Shown here: piece by piece, positions 8,390-16,651 of the stretch
Position numbering within the stretch: position 1 is the first letter of the stretch
Layout of the letters: each line of letters begins with the position of its first letter
Source: Gammaproteobacteria bacterium
GTDB taxonomy: Bacteria; Pseudomonadota; Gammaproteobacteria; Xanthomonadales; SZUA-5
Reading direction: 5' to 3'
Assembly (NCBI GenBank): GCA_030430155.1
Contig: JAUIFV010000031.1
Span: 1-36,193, forward strand
Length of the DNA stretch: 36,193 bases
Notes under the pieces: generated by a model
Databases searched by the model: none
Told to the model about the DNA's origin: nothing
The model's input: only the letters and a program-made list of their open reading frames with translations
Position numbers and translations under genes: made by a program

Positions 8390-9452
8390 CCCGTCTACGA
8401 GGTCGCGCCGGCGGCCGTACCGCCGTTCGGCCAACTGGCTAGCTTGCGCACTGGCGCTGGCGGCCTGGAGCGGCGCGGTGATGGCCGAACAATCTGCCGA
8501 ACCAGTGCTGCTCATCCACGGCGGCGCTGGCACCCTGCTGCGCGATCAGATGTCGGCTGAAGCCGAAGCAGAGATCCGCAGCACGCTAAGCCTGGCTCTG
8601 CGTGAAGGACTACAGGTGCTGGCCAGCGGCGGTAGCGCCGAGGCGGCGGTGATCAGCAGCATTCGAGTGCTGGAGGAGTCAGCCCATTTCAACGCCGGCA
8701 AGGGCGCGGTCTACGATGCCGAAGGCGGTCATCAGCTGGACGCCTCGCTGATGCGCAGTCGCGACAGCGCCGCCGGCGCGGTGGCCGGCATGCGTACTGT
8801 GCGCAGCCCAATCCTGGCCGCGCAGGCGGTGATGAATGCCTCGCCGCACGTGCTGCTGAGCGGCGAGGGGGCCGATCAGTTTGCCCGCGAACGCAAGTTG
8901 GAACAGGTTGATAACAGCTGGTTCGATACGCCCTACCGACAGCAGCAATACGAGGAGTGGAAGGCGCGCAGCGACGGCGACACCAGCGCGGCGGTTCGCA
9001 GCGGAGCGCTCGCTGCGGGCTACCTTTATGGCACTGTAGGCGCGGTGGCCAGGGACCAGTCCGGCGGGCTGGCCGCCGGCACCTCCACTGGCGGGATGAC
9101 CGGCAAGCGCTGGGGCCGCATCGGTGACTCACCGATCATCGGCGCCGGCACCTGGGCCGATGCCGACTGCGCCGTTTCGGCCACCGGCCACGGCGAGTAT
9201 TTCATCCGTCTCGGTCTGGCCCAGCGTTTGTGCAACCGGGTGGCCTTCCAGGGCGCCTCCATAACCGCGGCCGCTGACCAGGTCATTGGCACCGAGCTGA
9301 CGGAACTTGGCGGCACCGGCGGAGTCATCGTATTGGGAGCAAACGGTGAATTCGCTCAAAGCTTCAATACCGCCGGCATGTATCGTGGGTGGATCGACGC
9401 CGAGGGCAACCTGGAAGTAGCGATTTATGGCGACGAGTCAGCCAAGGAATAA
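8355..9452 (+). CDS. iaaA: Secreted isoaspartyl peptidase / L-asparaginase (Ntn hydrolase, type 2)
   Basis: These enzymes cleave isoaspartyl dipeptides and asparagine after splitting themselves into two chains. The 365-residue precursor has an unusually long basic N-region (residues 1-26), a hydrophobic stretch near 27-41 and a likely signal cleavage near AVMAEQ. The catalytic part begins with PVLLIHGGAGT. HFNAGKGAVYD and LDASLM line the substrate pocket. GTVGAVA places the autocleavage nucleophile at Thr227, followed by AAGTSTGGMTGKRWGRIGDSP and GAGTWAD, which complete the site. The ATG at 8355 has GGAGG 10 bases upstream. It overlaps the YecA-like gene by 35 bases and the next gene by 26. 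Periplasmic location is inferred from the signal. Confidence 0.92.
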   Translation: MTISPAATACTNPSTRSRRRPYRRSANWLACALALAAWSGAVMAEQSAEPVLLIHGGAGTLLRDQMSAEAEAEIRSTLSLALREGLQVLASGGSAEAAVISSIRVLEESAHFNAGKGAVYDAEGGHQLDASLMRSRDSAAGAVAGMRTVRSPILAAQAVMNASPHVLLSGEGADQFARERKLEQVDNSWFDTPYRQQQYEEWKARSDGDTSAAVRSGALAAGYLYGTVGAVARDQSGGLAAGTSTGGMTGKRWGRIGDSPIIGAGTWADADCAVSATGHGEYFIRLGLAQRLCNRVAFQGASITAAADQVIGTELTELGGTGGVIVLGANGEFAQSFNTAGMYRGWIDAEGNLEVAIYGDESAKE

Positions 9453-10053
9453 GCGATACGGGCTGGCGTCAGGCTTGGCGCTGGCGTTGTGGCTGGTGGC
9501 CGCGGCGCCGGCGACCGCGCAGGTGGTCTACAAGTGCAAGGCGGCCAACGGCGTCACCTCCTATCAGGAAACGCCCTGCAAACGCGGTGAGCTGATCAAG
9601 CGCATCGTTCCCGACCCGCCGCCCAAGGTGGTGCCTAAACCGGCCAAAGAGCCGACGGCGGCAAGCGCGGACAGTCCCAGCCCGGCTCCGACCAACCCGC
9701 CCCCGCCGCCCTCGCGCAGCGCCGCGCCGCGACCTACCGTAGCCTATCGCTGCACCCGCTACGACGGCAGCCGCTATTACTCGGCAAGTCTTAATCCGAA
9801 GCGTCACAACGTGCCGCTGTATGCGCTGGATCAGCCGCCGCCGCTACCGCCCGGCGGCACCCTGTCGCCGGAAGCCCGGGTGTGGGTGGAAGACGAATGC
9901 GAGGAGGTGCCGAACAGCGAAGCCTGCGCCCACTATCGCGAGCAGTTGGCCTTCGTCAACGCGCAGATCCGCCGCGGTGCCGGCGATGCCAACAAGCTGG
10001 AGCGCGAACGCAAACGATTGAGCGCGATCAGGGGCAGCCGCTGCCCCAACTGA
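9427..10053 (+). CDS. DUF4124 domain exported protein with proline-rich linker
   Basis: The 208-residue product has a signal peptide (hydrophobic residues about 13-28, cleavage near ATAQ) followed by the DUF4124 signature QVVYKCKAANGVTSYQETPCKRG. Two cysteines there probably form a disulfide. A Pro/Ala/Ser-rich linker (about 60-100) leads to a second cysteine-containing beta region, VAYRCTRYDGSRYYS, and a charged helix ending in SRCPN. DUF4124 proteins are common envelope proteins of unknown function in beta- and gammaproteobacteria. The ATG at 9427 lies inside the end of iaaA, so translation is probably coupled. Its stop is only 2 bases from the stop of the convergent pgpA, leaving no space for a separate terminator. 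Confidence 0.82.
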   Translation: MATSQPRNKRYGLASGLALALWLVAAAPATAQVVYKCKAANGVTSYQETPCKRGELIKRIVPDPPPKVVPKPAKEPTAASADSPSPAPTNPPPPPSRSAAPRPTVAYRCTRYDGSRYYSASLNPKRHNVPLYALDQPPPLPPGGTLSPEARVWVEDECEEVPNSEACAHYREQLAFVNAQIRRGAGDANKLERERKRLSAIRGSRCPN

Positions 10054-10055
10054 GC

Positions 10056-10586
10056 CTATCCAATCAGCCGATCGAGCCCCCACTCCAACAGCAGCGCGGT
10101 CGGCGCGGCCAGCAGGCCGGCGAGCAGGTCATCCCAGGTGGTGCCCCAGCCGCCGGCGACGTGACGGTCCACCCAGCGGATCGGCCAGGGTTTGAGCACA
10201 TCAAAGATGCGGAAACACAGAAAGCCGAAGGCCAGATGCTGCAGATCGTCGACGCCGGAGCCGATACCCATCGCCTCGCTAAGCTGAGTCAGCAGCAGCA
10301 GGGTCAGCCACTGCCCGGCGATCTCGTCGATCACAATCCAGCCCGGATCATGCACCGCCGACAGCCGCTCGGCGCGGCCGGCTGACCAGCCGCTGATAAC
10401 CGTGCAGGCGACGACGATCGCCAGCTGTATGGTCCAATCCAGACTGACCAGCGGCAGCCACAGCAGCACCGCCAGCGCCGAACCGAAAGTGCCAGGGGCC
10501 CAGCGAATCAGACCGACGCCCAGGCCGCTGGCCAGCCAGCCCGCCGGATCGCGCATCACCCGCCGCACATCGCCGCGTGAACGCAC
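10056..10586 (-). CDS. pgpA: Phosphatidylglycerophosphatase A
   Basis: PgpA removes phosphate from phosphatidylglycerol phosphate, the last step to phosphatidylglycerol, at the inner membrane. The 176-residue protein has the family motifs GLGVGLIRWAPGTFGS near the N-terminus, the acidic site VIDEIAGQW in the middle, and FRIFDVLKPWPI. Hydrophobic segments near residues 35-65, 88-100 and 150-165 fit the integral membrane fold. It is the last gene of ribH-nusB-thiL-pgpA, a common gammaproteobacterial order. A 106-bp gap with a solo repeat arm separates it from thiL, where the two genes usually touch. The start at 10586 is kept; a methionine ten codons later is also possible. Confidence 0.92.
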   Translation of the reverse strand: MRSRGDVRRVMRDPAGWLASGLGVGLIRWAPGTFGSALAVLLWLPLVSLDWTIQLAIVVACTVISGWSAGRAERLSAVHDPGWIVIDEIAGQWLTLLLLTQLSEAMGIGSGVDDLQHLAFGFLCFRIFDVLKPWPIRWVDRHVAGGWGTTWDDLLAGLLAAPTALLLEWGLDRLIG

Positions 10587-10659
10587 TATGGATGACCGTC
10601 GCTGCGCAGTCGCGTCATTGCTTTGCCCTCACGACGGTCCGGGCGACGCACGGCATGCC

Positions 10660-10686
10660 TTTCTGGGCCCTGGGCCCTACTCCCCA
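10660..10686. repeat. GGGCCCA repeat, copy 3 (solo arm)
   Basis: Only the right-hand arm is present: TTCTGGGCCCTGGGCCCT, ending in CTACTCCCCA. There is no matching left arm or spacer nearby. The last 13 bases (GCCCTACTCCCCA) are identical to the end of copy 6 at 23873-23885, which marks this as a genuine element edge. It lies between thiL and pgpA, 6 bases from the thiL stop. Confidence 0.75.
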
Positions 10687-10692
10687 TCTTGC

Positions 10693-11652
10693 TCATCGAA
10701 AGTGATCCCAACCCTTGGCCTGCAGCGGCTGGCCGTCAGCGTACAGCATGCCGGGGGGGCCTTCGTGGACGCGGCCAATGCGCTGGACCGGCGTGGCGGT
10801 CTCGGCGGCAATGCTTGCGATCGCATCACGCGCCGCCGGCGCGGCGCAGTACAGCAGTTCGTAGTCATCGCCGCCATTGAGCATGTACTGCCGTCGCTGC
10901 TGATCAGCGGCGACCACCGCCGCCAGCGCGGAGGACACCGGCAACTGGTCCAGTTCCAGGGTCGCCGCACAGCCGCTGGCGCGAAGCAGATGGCCCGCGT
11001 CGGCGAGCAATCCGTCGGAGACGTCGATGGCGGCGCTGGCCTTTGCGGACAATGCAACGCCCAGGGCACAGCGCGGCTGCGGTCGATGCAGGCGCGTCCG
11101 CAGCGCCTGGCGCTGCGCCTCGCTACCGGCGCCGGGGATCTTCTCCTGTAGCAAGGCCAGACCGGCAGCGGCATCGCCGACGCTGCCGCTGAGGTACAAG
11201 TCGTCGCCAATCTGCGCGCCGCTGCGCAGCAGCGCGTTCGCGCCGAGTCGGCCGATCACGGTCACACTGATGCTCAACGCCGGCCCCCGGCAGGTGTCGC
11301 CGCCGATCAGCTGCACTCGATGCGGCTCGGCCAGCGCATTCCAGCCGGCCGTGAACTGATCAATCCAGTCGGCACTCAGCTGCGGTCCGCTCAGCGCCAG
11401 CAGCGCCCACTGCGGCGTAGCGCCCATCGCGGCCAGATCGCTCAGGTTCACCGCCAGGGCTTTCCAGCCCAGATCCGCGGCCGAGGTTCCCGGCAAGAAA
11501 TGCACCCCTTCGACCATCGTGTCGACGGCACTGGCCAGCCGCGTGCCGTTCACATCGATGACCGCGGCGTCGTCGCCGATGCCGACCACGCAATCCTTGC
11601 GCCCGCGCCCTAGCGCAGACTGCAATCGCGCGATGAGGTCGAATTCGGACAT
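10693..11652 (-). CDS. thiL: Thiamine-monophosphate kinase
   Basis: ThiL phosphorylates thiamine monophosphate to the active cofactor thiamine pyrophosphate using ATP. The 319-residue protein starts with MSEFDLIARL and has VVGIGDDAAVI (metal and ATP ligands), SAVDTMVEGVHF, the AIR-synthase-like KALAVNLSDLAAMGA, LIGGDTCRG, DDLYLSGSVGDAAAGL, AAIDVSDGLLADAGHL and LNGGDDYELL. All of the acidic Mg/ATP motifs are intact. It lies 26 bases downstream of nusB and belongs to the ribH-nusB-thiL-pgpA operon. Confidence 0.95.
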   Translation of the reverse strand: MSEFDLIARLQSALGRGRKDCVVGIGDDAAVIDVNGTRLASAVDTMVEGVHFLPGTSAADLGWKALAVNLSDLAAMGATPQWALLALSGPQLSADWIDQFTAGWNALAEPHRVQLIGGDTCRGPALSISVTVIGRLGANALLRSGAQIGDDLYLSGSVGDAAAGLALLQEKIPGAGSEAQRQALRTRLHRPQPRCALGVALSAKASAAIDVSDGLLADAGHLLRASGCAATLELDQLPVSSALAAVVAADQQRRQYMLNGGDDYELLYCAAPAARDAIASIAAETATPVQRIGRVHEGPPGMLYADGQPLQAKGWDHFR

Positions 11653-11678
11653 CAGCGACGACCAGCGCTGCCGAGCGC

Positions 11679-12137
11679 TCAGCCCGCCGCTTTGCCCGTG
11701 GCCTTCTCCGCCTGTCGCCAGGCCGACGCCAGCTGGTCCAGCACGCCGTTGACGTAGCCGGAACCGCCCTGGGTGCCGAAATCACGGGCCAGATCGATAG
11801 CCTCGTTGAGGATTACCTGGTAGGGCACATCGAGGCGGTGCTTGAGCTCGTAGGCGGCCAGCCGCAGGCAGGCGCGCTCGATCATGTCGACCTGCTCCAT
11901 CGGCCGGTCCAGTCGCTCGGCCAGGCCGGCGTCGAGCTCTTCCAGATGTTTCTCGACGCCGAGCAGCAGGTCCTCGAAATAGTCACGGTCGACAATGCTC
12001 ATGTCCTGCTCTTCTTCGAACTGAGCAACGATACGGGACATGGGCTGATCGTTGATCTGCCACTGATACAGCGCCTGCATGGCCCGGCGCCGGGCCCGCG
12101 CGCGATTGGCAAAAGCGGAGTGGTGCTGCTTACTCAC
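11679..12137 (-). CDS. nusB: Transcription antitermination factor NusB
   Basis: NusB binds boxA RNA with NusE (ribosomal protein S10) and supports antitermination on rRNA operons. The all-helical 152-residue product has the typical RARARRRAMQALYQWQ start, a middle region with DYFEDLLLGV, and ERACLRLAAYEL, PYQVILNEAIDLARDFG, and the end GYVNGVLDQLA. I chose GTG 12137, which overlaps the end of ribH by 8 bases (GGTGAGTAA). A longer open frame to 12329 only shadows ribH and reads as arginine/proline-rich noise. The overlap implies coupling with ribH. Confidence 0.94.
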   Translation of the reverse strand: MSKQHHSAFANRARARRRAMQALYQWQINDQPMSRIVAQFEEEQDMSIVDRDYFEDLLLGVEKHLEELDAGLAERLDRPMEQVDMIERACLRLAAYELKHRLDVPYQVILNEAIDLARDFGTQGGSGYVNGVLDQLASAWRQAEKATGKAAG

Positions 12138-12609
12138 CCTGCACCCCCGCGATCTGGCGCTGCAAATCGATCTGCTCCAGCAATGCCAAAGCGGCCTCGG
12201 CACCCTTGTTGCCGGCCTTGCTACCGGCGCGTTCGAAGGCCTGGTCCAGGGTATCGACGGTGAGTACGCCGAAGGCGACCGGAATGGCCGTATCCATCGA
12301 CACCCGCACCAGCCCCTGCGCGGCGGCACCGGAAACGTACTCGAAATGCGCGGTGGCGCCGCGGATCACGCAGCCCAGAGCCACAATGCCGGCGTAGCGA
12401 CCGCTGCGGGCCAGGCTCTGGCAGGTCAACGGCAGCTCGAAGGCGCCGGGGCAGCGCACCGCCGTGATCCGAGCAGGATCGACGCCATGTCGAATCAGCG
12501 CGTCGCGAGCGCCGTCGATCAGCGGATTGACGATCAGCTCGTTGAAACGGGTCGCGGCAATGACGATTTCGCAGTCCGGGGCGCGTAGGTGACCTTCGAT
12601 ATGGCTCAT
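12130..12609 (-). CDS. ribH: 6,7-dimethyl-8-ribityllumazine synthase
   Basis: RibH condenses 5-amino-6-ribitylaminouracil with 3,4-dihydroxybutanone phosphate, the penultimate step of riboflavin synthesis; the enzyme often forms large cages. The 159-residue protein has IAATRFNELI, GAFELPLTCQ, ALGCVIRGATAHFEYV with the active-site His, IPVAFGVLTVDTLDQA and the phosphate-binding ERAGSKAGNKG. I chose ATG 12609 (MSHIEGHL); the 21 extra upstream codons do not resemble the family. It is the first gene of the operon, so the operon promoter should lie just upstream. No FMN riboswitch is visible there. Confidence 0.95.
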   Translation of the reverse strand: MSHIEGHLRAPDCEIVIAATRFNELIVNPLIDGARDALIRHGVDPARITAVRCPGAFELPLTCQSLARSGRYAGIVALGCVIRGATAHFEYVSGAAAQGLVRVSMDTAIPVAFGVLTVDTLDQAFERAGSKAGNKGAEAALALLEQIDLQRQIAGVQGE

Positions 12610-12958
12610 GGGCAAACTGGAAACTCGAGTAAGCCCGCCATTGTAAGCTGAACGCCCCAGGACTGGCGGCATTTTTTCGATGGTGCATTCAGCCGCAATG
12701 CACTACCATCGCGCCCGCTGACCGCTTTCGCGCTCGATTTCCCTTTCGGGAGCACTGCCGCTGGTTCTTCCAGCGCGCATCCTTAACTCCGCTTGAGCGC
12801 GGCAGCGGCAGCCGGCTTTAACCGGTGCGCGTGTTGCGCACCAGCCGACATCATTCTTAGGCTGCGCGGTACACGGGAACGCAGCACGAGACCAGCGATC
12901 GATACTTAGCTGACGCCAAGCGCAGCAGCGACTCGCTGACTCCAGGAGCAACATCCTA
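12610..12958. promoter_or_regulatory. 349-bp divergent region between ribH and the RNA helicase gene
   Basis: This region has no gene. It must hold the promoters of ribH and of the helicase. A perfect 7-bp hairpin lies at 12824-12842 (GGTGCGC, loop GTGTT, GCGCACC). Just before it is CCGG...CCGG around 12812-12824. A good Shine-Dalgarno (CAGGAG, 12942-12947) precedes the helicase ATG. A long structured leader is typical for cold-inducible RhlE/CspA-type genes, but a cold-shock role here is only an inference. I see no clear -35/-10 pair. Confidence 0.4.
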
Positions 12959-14266
12959 ATGGACTTTTCCACCTTCGGGCTGGCGCCCGCGCTGCTGCGC
13001 GCGCTCGCCGAACAGGGCTACAACAATCCCACCCCGGTGCAGGCGCAGGCGATACCGCTGATCCTCGACGGACACGATCTGCTTGCCGGTTCGCAAACTG
13101 GCACCGGCAAGACGGCGGCCTTCTCGCTGCCGCTGCTACACCGCTTGGCCACCGGCAACGGTCGCCGGCAGCCGCGCCAGGTGCGCGCGCTAATCCTCAC
13201 CCCCACGCGCGAACTGGCCGCCCAGGTGCACGACAGCATCAAGGCCTACGGTCGCCATCTTGGTTTGCGTACAGCGCAGGTCTTCGGCGGGGTCAACATC
13301 AACCCGCAGACCGCCGCGCTGCGCGGTGGCCTGGACATTCTGGTTGCCACCCCGGGCCGGCTCATCGATCATCTGCAGCAAGGCAATGTGAGCCTGGCGC
13401 AGGTCGAAGTGCTGGTCCTGGACGAAGCCGACCGGATGCTCGACATGGGCTTTCTGCCGGCGCTGAAGAAGATCCTCGGCCAGCTGCCTGCCGACCGCCA
13501 AAGCCTGATGTTCTCAGCCACATTCGCCGAGGAGATCCGCCAGCTGGCGCAGTCCTTCCTGCGCGATCCGCAACAGCTGCAGATCGCCTCGCGCAACGCC
13601 ACAGCCAGCAGCGTCAGCCACTGCGTGCACCCGGTGGAGGCGAGCGCGAAGAAGGATGCCTTGCTGCATCTGCTCGCCGCCGACAGCCGTCGCCAGACCC
13701 TGGTCTTTGCCCGCACCAAGCACGGTTCGGACAAGCTGGTGCGCTGGCTGAGCAAATCCGGACTGAAGGCAGCCGCGATCCATGGCAACAAGAGCCAGAA
13801 CGCCCGCACTCGCGCGCTGGCCGACTTCAAGAGCGGTCGGATCACCGTGCTGGTGGCCACCGACATCGCCGCCCGCGGACTGGACATCGACCAACTGCCG
13901 ATGGTGATCAATCACGATCTGCCGATGGTGGCCGAGGACTATGTGCACCGCATCGGTCGCACCGGGCGCAATGGCGCCAGCGGCCTGGCGGTGAGCCTGG
14001 TCTGTCAGGATGAGGTCGATCAGCTGCGCGCCATCCAACGGCTGCTGCCGCAGAGCCTGCAGATCGACGTGCTGGCCGGGTTCGAGCCCAGCGTGCCGCT
14101 GGATATCAACGCCCGCGGCAAGAAGGCCAACGGCGGCGGTCGGCGCCCGCAGCCGGGCGGTTCACGCCCGCAGGCGCAGCGCAAGGCGCGTCCGGCGGGC
14201 AGCCCCCGGGCGCCGCACGGTCACCCGCGGCAGCGCAATCGCAAGAGAATGGCAAGCAACGCCTGA
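12959..14266 (+). CDS. rhlE: DEAD-box ATP-dependent RNA helicase, RhlE type
   Basis: This 435-residue RNA helicase unwinds structured RNA, typically in ribosome assembly or cold adaptation. All motifs are present: the Q-motif (FGLAP..., NPTPVQAQAIP), motif I AGSQTGTGKT with Lys51, Ia PTRELAAQ, Ib TPGRLID, II DEAD at 155-158, III SAT at 186-188, IV LVFARTKHGSDKL, V ATDIAARGLDID and VI HRIGRTGRNG. The C-terminal tail after about residue 385 is basic and rich in Gly, Arg, Pro and Gln, typical of an RNA-binding tail. The ATG at 12959 has a good Shine-Dalgarno 11 bases upstream. It is monocistronic and ends in a hairpin terminator shared with the convergent gene. Confidence 0.94.
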   Translation: MDFSTFGLAPALLRALAEQGYNNPTPVQAQAIPLILDGHDLLAGSQTGTGKTAAFSLPLLHRLATGNGRRQPRQVRALILTPTRELAAQVHDSIKAYGRHLGLRTAQVFGGVNINPQTAALRGGLDILVATPGRLIDHLQQGNVSLAQVEVLVLDEADRMLDMGFLPALKKILGQLPADRQSLMFSATFAEEIRQLAQSFLRDPQQLQIASRNATASSVSHCVHPVEASAKKDALLHLLAADSRRQTLVFARTKHGSDKLVRWLSKSGLKAAAIHGNKSQNARTRALADFKSGRITVLVATDIAARGLDIDQLPMVINHDLPMVAEDYVHRIGRTGRNGASGLAVSLVCQDEVDQLRAIQRLLPQSLQIDVLAGFEPSVPLDINARGKKANGGGRRPQPGGSRPQAQRKARPAGSPRAPHGHPRQRNRKRMASNA

Positions 14267-14274
14267 TCGATCAG

Positions 14275-14300
14275 GGGCGGCGCTGGTACGCCGCCCTATT
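14275..14300. terminator. Hairpin terminator between convergent genes
   Basis: GGGCGGCG (14275-14282), a 6-base loop and CGCCGCCC (14289-14296) form a perfect 8-bp stem, followed on the plus strand by TATTT. It sits 8 bases after the helicase stop and touches the stop codon of the opposite gene (14296-14298). It is best oriented for the plus strand; the minus side has no T-run. Confidence 0.65.
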
Positions 14301-15897
14301 TGCCCACCCAACGCACCTGGTAGAGATCCAATCGCCGGTTGTCCAGGTTGCGCACGGTGCCGCTCTGGCGTGATTCGCGCAGCGCCGACAGGCTCAAGTC
14401 CGCAATCGCCACCGACTCCACGTTCGGCGTGGTGTCGGCGGCGACACCGTCGCGGGCGAAGGCGAAGTCACAGGGCGTCAAGATGCAGCTCTGCGCATAC
14501 TGGATGTCCATGTTGTAGACGTTCGGCAGATTGCCGGTGGTCCCGGCCATCGCCACATAGCACTGGTTCTCAATCGCTCTGGCCTGACAGCTGTGGCGCA
14601 CCCGCATATAGCTTTGCCGCTCGTCGGTGCAAAAAGGCACAAAGAGCATCAGCGCGCCCTGATCAATCAGATAGCGCGACAGCTCCGGAAACTCGCTGTC
14701 GTAGCAGATCATCACCCCGATGGGCCCGCAGTCGGTCTGAATGATGCTGGCCGAGTCACCGCCTTCCACCTTCCACCAGTCTGCTTCGGACGGGGTCGGA
14801 TGGATTTTGGCGCGGCGATGGATGCCGCCGTCGCGCAGGTATACGAAGGCCTCGTTGAGCACCCGCCCATCGGCCTGACGCACCGGGTAGGTGCCGCCAA
14901 TGATGTTGACGTTGAAACGCATCGCCAAGGAGCTGAACAGCTCGTCCAGCTGCGGCGTGTAGGTGGTCAGCGCGTCGATGGCCTCGGACGGGCTGAGCTT
15001 GGAGTCGTGCATGGACAGCAGCTGCAGCTGCATCAGCTCCGGGAAGCAAACAAAGTCTGCGCGGTAGCTGCCCACCGTGTCGACAAAGTAGGTGATGTTC
15101 TCGGCGAACTCGGCAAAGGAGCGCACCCGGCGCTGCTGGAACTGCACCGCCACCACCCGCACCCGGTCGGTGGTGCGCTCGCCCGGGCGGTTCTCGGCCA
15201 CGCTGGCCACGTAGCGCGGATTGCGCCAGCGCATGTGCGCGGCATAGCCCATCGAGTCCTTGTCGTCAGGCAGATAGTTGGGCAGCAGGCCGAGCACCTC
15301 GAAGCCGTTGCGCATCTGGAAAGTCACCACCTGATCGCGCACCTGACCGTTGGCCACCGCGTCCAGATAGGCTTGCGGCCCGCCGAACTTCTTCGCTCGC
15401 CGGATCATCGACGGGATCCGGCCTCCGAAGATGATCCCTTTGAGGTTGGCCGATTCCACCAGTCGACGCCGCGCCTGGTAGAGGCGCGCACCCAGTCGCA
15501 AACGGCGCACCTCCGGATCGACGCAGACTTCCATCCCATACAGGTATTCGCCTTCAGGATCGTGCCTGGAGCCGTAGCCGCTGCCGGTGATGTCGTGCCA
15601 GGTGTGGACCCGCTCGGCCAGCGCGGCGGAGATCCGGAAGGAGGCTGAGAATCCCACCACCTTGCCGTTGTACTCGACCACGAACTGGCCCTGCGGAAAG
15701 CGCGAGATCACCCCGGTGAGCTGGCCACGGCCGTAGGGCAGCATGCCCGGATAGGCCTTGCGCACCACGGCGATGACGGCGGTGATGTCTTCCAGCTGGG
15801 CCTGGCGTACGTGCAGGCGCTTGCTGGGGCGATCCGATGCGGTCTTGTCGGTTGAGTCTTCCATGATCGATACGGTATCAGTATTGCGCTCGTTCAC
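14296..15897 (-). CDS. GNAT acetyltransferase fused to carbon-nitrogen hydrolase
   Basis: This 533-residue fusion has two domains. Residues about 28-225 form a GNAT-like N-acetyltransferase (LHVRQAQLEDITAVIAVV, VEYNGKVVGFSASF, GMEVCVDPEVRRLRLGARL as acetyl-CoA loop, NGFEVLGLLPNYL). Residues about 246-520 form a nitrilase-superfamily amidohydrolase with the full catalytic triad: Glu287 in FPELMQ, Lys364 in RAKIHPTPSE and Cys398 in VMICYDSEFPE. This fusion type is known in many bacteria but has no settled substrate. The start is uncertain: GTG 15897, or ATG 15864 (MEDSTDK), which removes 11 residues; neither has a clear Shine-Dalgarno. It probably acts on small amides or amines in the cytoplasm, which is an inference. 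Confidence 0.88.
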   Translation of the reverse strand: MNERNTDTVSIMEDSTDKTASDRPSKRLHVRQAQLEDITAVIAVVRKAYPGMLPYGRGQLTGVISRFPQGQFVVEYNGKVVGFSASFRISAALAERVHTWHDITGSGYGSRHDPEGEYLYGMEVCVDPEVRRLRLGARLYQARRRLVESANLKGIIFGGRIPSMIRRAKKFGGPQAYLDAVANGQVRDQVVTFQMRNGFEVLGLLPNYLPDDKDSMGYAAHMRWRNPRYVASVAENRPGERTTDRVRVVAVQFQQRRVRSFAEFAENITYFVDTVGSYRADFVCFPELMQLQLLSMHDSKLSPSEAIDALTTYTPQLDELFSSLAMRFNVNIIGGTYPVRQADGRVLNEAFVYLRDGGIHRRAKIHPTPSEADWWKVEGGDSASIIQTDCGPIGVMICYDSEFPELSRYLIDQGALMLFVPFCTDERQSYMRVRHSCQARAIENQCYVAMAGTTGNLPNVYNMDIQYAQSCILTPCDFAFARDGVAADTTPNVESVAIADLSLSALRESRQSGTVRNLDNRRLDLYQVRWVGK

Positions 15898-15920
15898 GGT
15901 TCATCCGAACCACGCCTATC

Positions 15921-16559
15921 TCAGTTGCGGATGACGCGGCCAACCAGCCGGCTGATCTCGATTCCGATCTGCTCAGCGGCTTGCGCCTCCGGCGCGGGTA
16001 TCAGAGCTGGGTTGCTGTACTGATAAGCACGATATTCCGCACCGCGACGAACTTCGACGACCAGCGCCCAGCCATCACTCATATCCAGGGTGGGTTTGGG
16101 TAGCACCGATTGGTCCGGCAAGTCGAGGACACCCAGCCTCAACAATCGACGATAGGTGGCCAACCACCGCGGTCGCCCAACAGTTTGTGTTTCGCAGACC
16201 ACCGATTCGGCACCAACCAAACGTGTACGGCATGTACCCATCTGCCATCTTTGAAACGCTGCATCGCGCTGGGCGGAGGCGAACTCAAGGTCGGCGCGGT
16301 GATGCAGAAAGACCTGCCCGGAGACCTTGCCAACCGCACTGACCCGAATCCGCACCATCGACTTCGGCACGACGACGCCGAAACCGGTCCACACGCGCAG
16401 CTCCTGCTCCCCATCTGGTAGCGGGGTGTCGCGCAGCAATCCGATTCCGGCGGTTTCGGCAACGTTGTCGACAAAGGTCAACAACCGCGGCACATCGCCT
16501 TCTGCGCCTCGCACTGATGTGCTGAGGAAGAACAACCAGCCCAAGGTCCAGGCCCGCAT
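15921..16559 (-). CDS. Hypothetical exported protein
   Basis: I do not recognise this 212-residue product. From the ATG at 16559 (preceded by GGGAG five bases away) it begins MMRAWTLGWLFFLST, a signal peptide with likely cleavage after VRGA. The rest has mixed beta and helical character, with RLLTFVDNVAETAG, VPKSMVRIRVSAVGKVSG, a possible disulfide pair (MGTCRTRLV and SVVCETQT), a hydrophobic DGWALVVEVRRG strand and a final helix IGIEISRLVGRVIRN. The open frame extends upstream to 16637, but that would overlap the moxR promoter region. It is divergent from moxR and lies 23 bases downstream of the GNAT-nitrilase gene start, reading the same way. Confidence 0.65.
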   Translation of the reverse strand: MRAWTLGWLFFLSTSVRGAEGDVPRLLTFVDNVAETAGIGLLRDTPLPDGEQELRVWTGFGVVVPKSMVRIRVSAVGKVSGQVFLHHRADLEFASAQRDAAFQRWQMGTCRTRLVGAESVVCETQTVGRPRWLATYRRLLRLGVLDLPDQSVLPKPTLDMSDGWALVVEVRRGAEYRAYQYSNPALIPAPEAQAAEQIGIEISRLVGRVIRN

Positions 16560-16594
16560 CATCGCTCCCATGTGTCTGACCACTGCGATCGCCC

Positions 16595-16608
16595 ATACGC
16601 CAGCGTAT
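16595..16608. promoter_or_regulatory. Interrupted palindrome in the divergent promoter gap
   Basis: ATACG, a 4-base gap, and CGTAT form a perfect inverted repeat in the roughly 90-bp space between the hypothetical exported gene (start 16559) and moxR (start 16652). The position suits an operator, but nothing ties it to a known regulator family. Confidence 0.25.
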
Positions 16609-16651
16609 CGTTGTATCTTTGCCTGTTCTGAGGACAAACGCGAGTATTTTC

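Noticed and set aside
12610-12700. FMN riboswitch before ribH
   Set aside because: The gap before ribH is short and lacks the conserved RFN sequence blocks.
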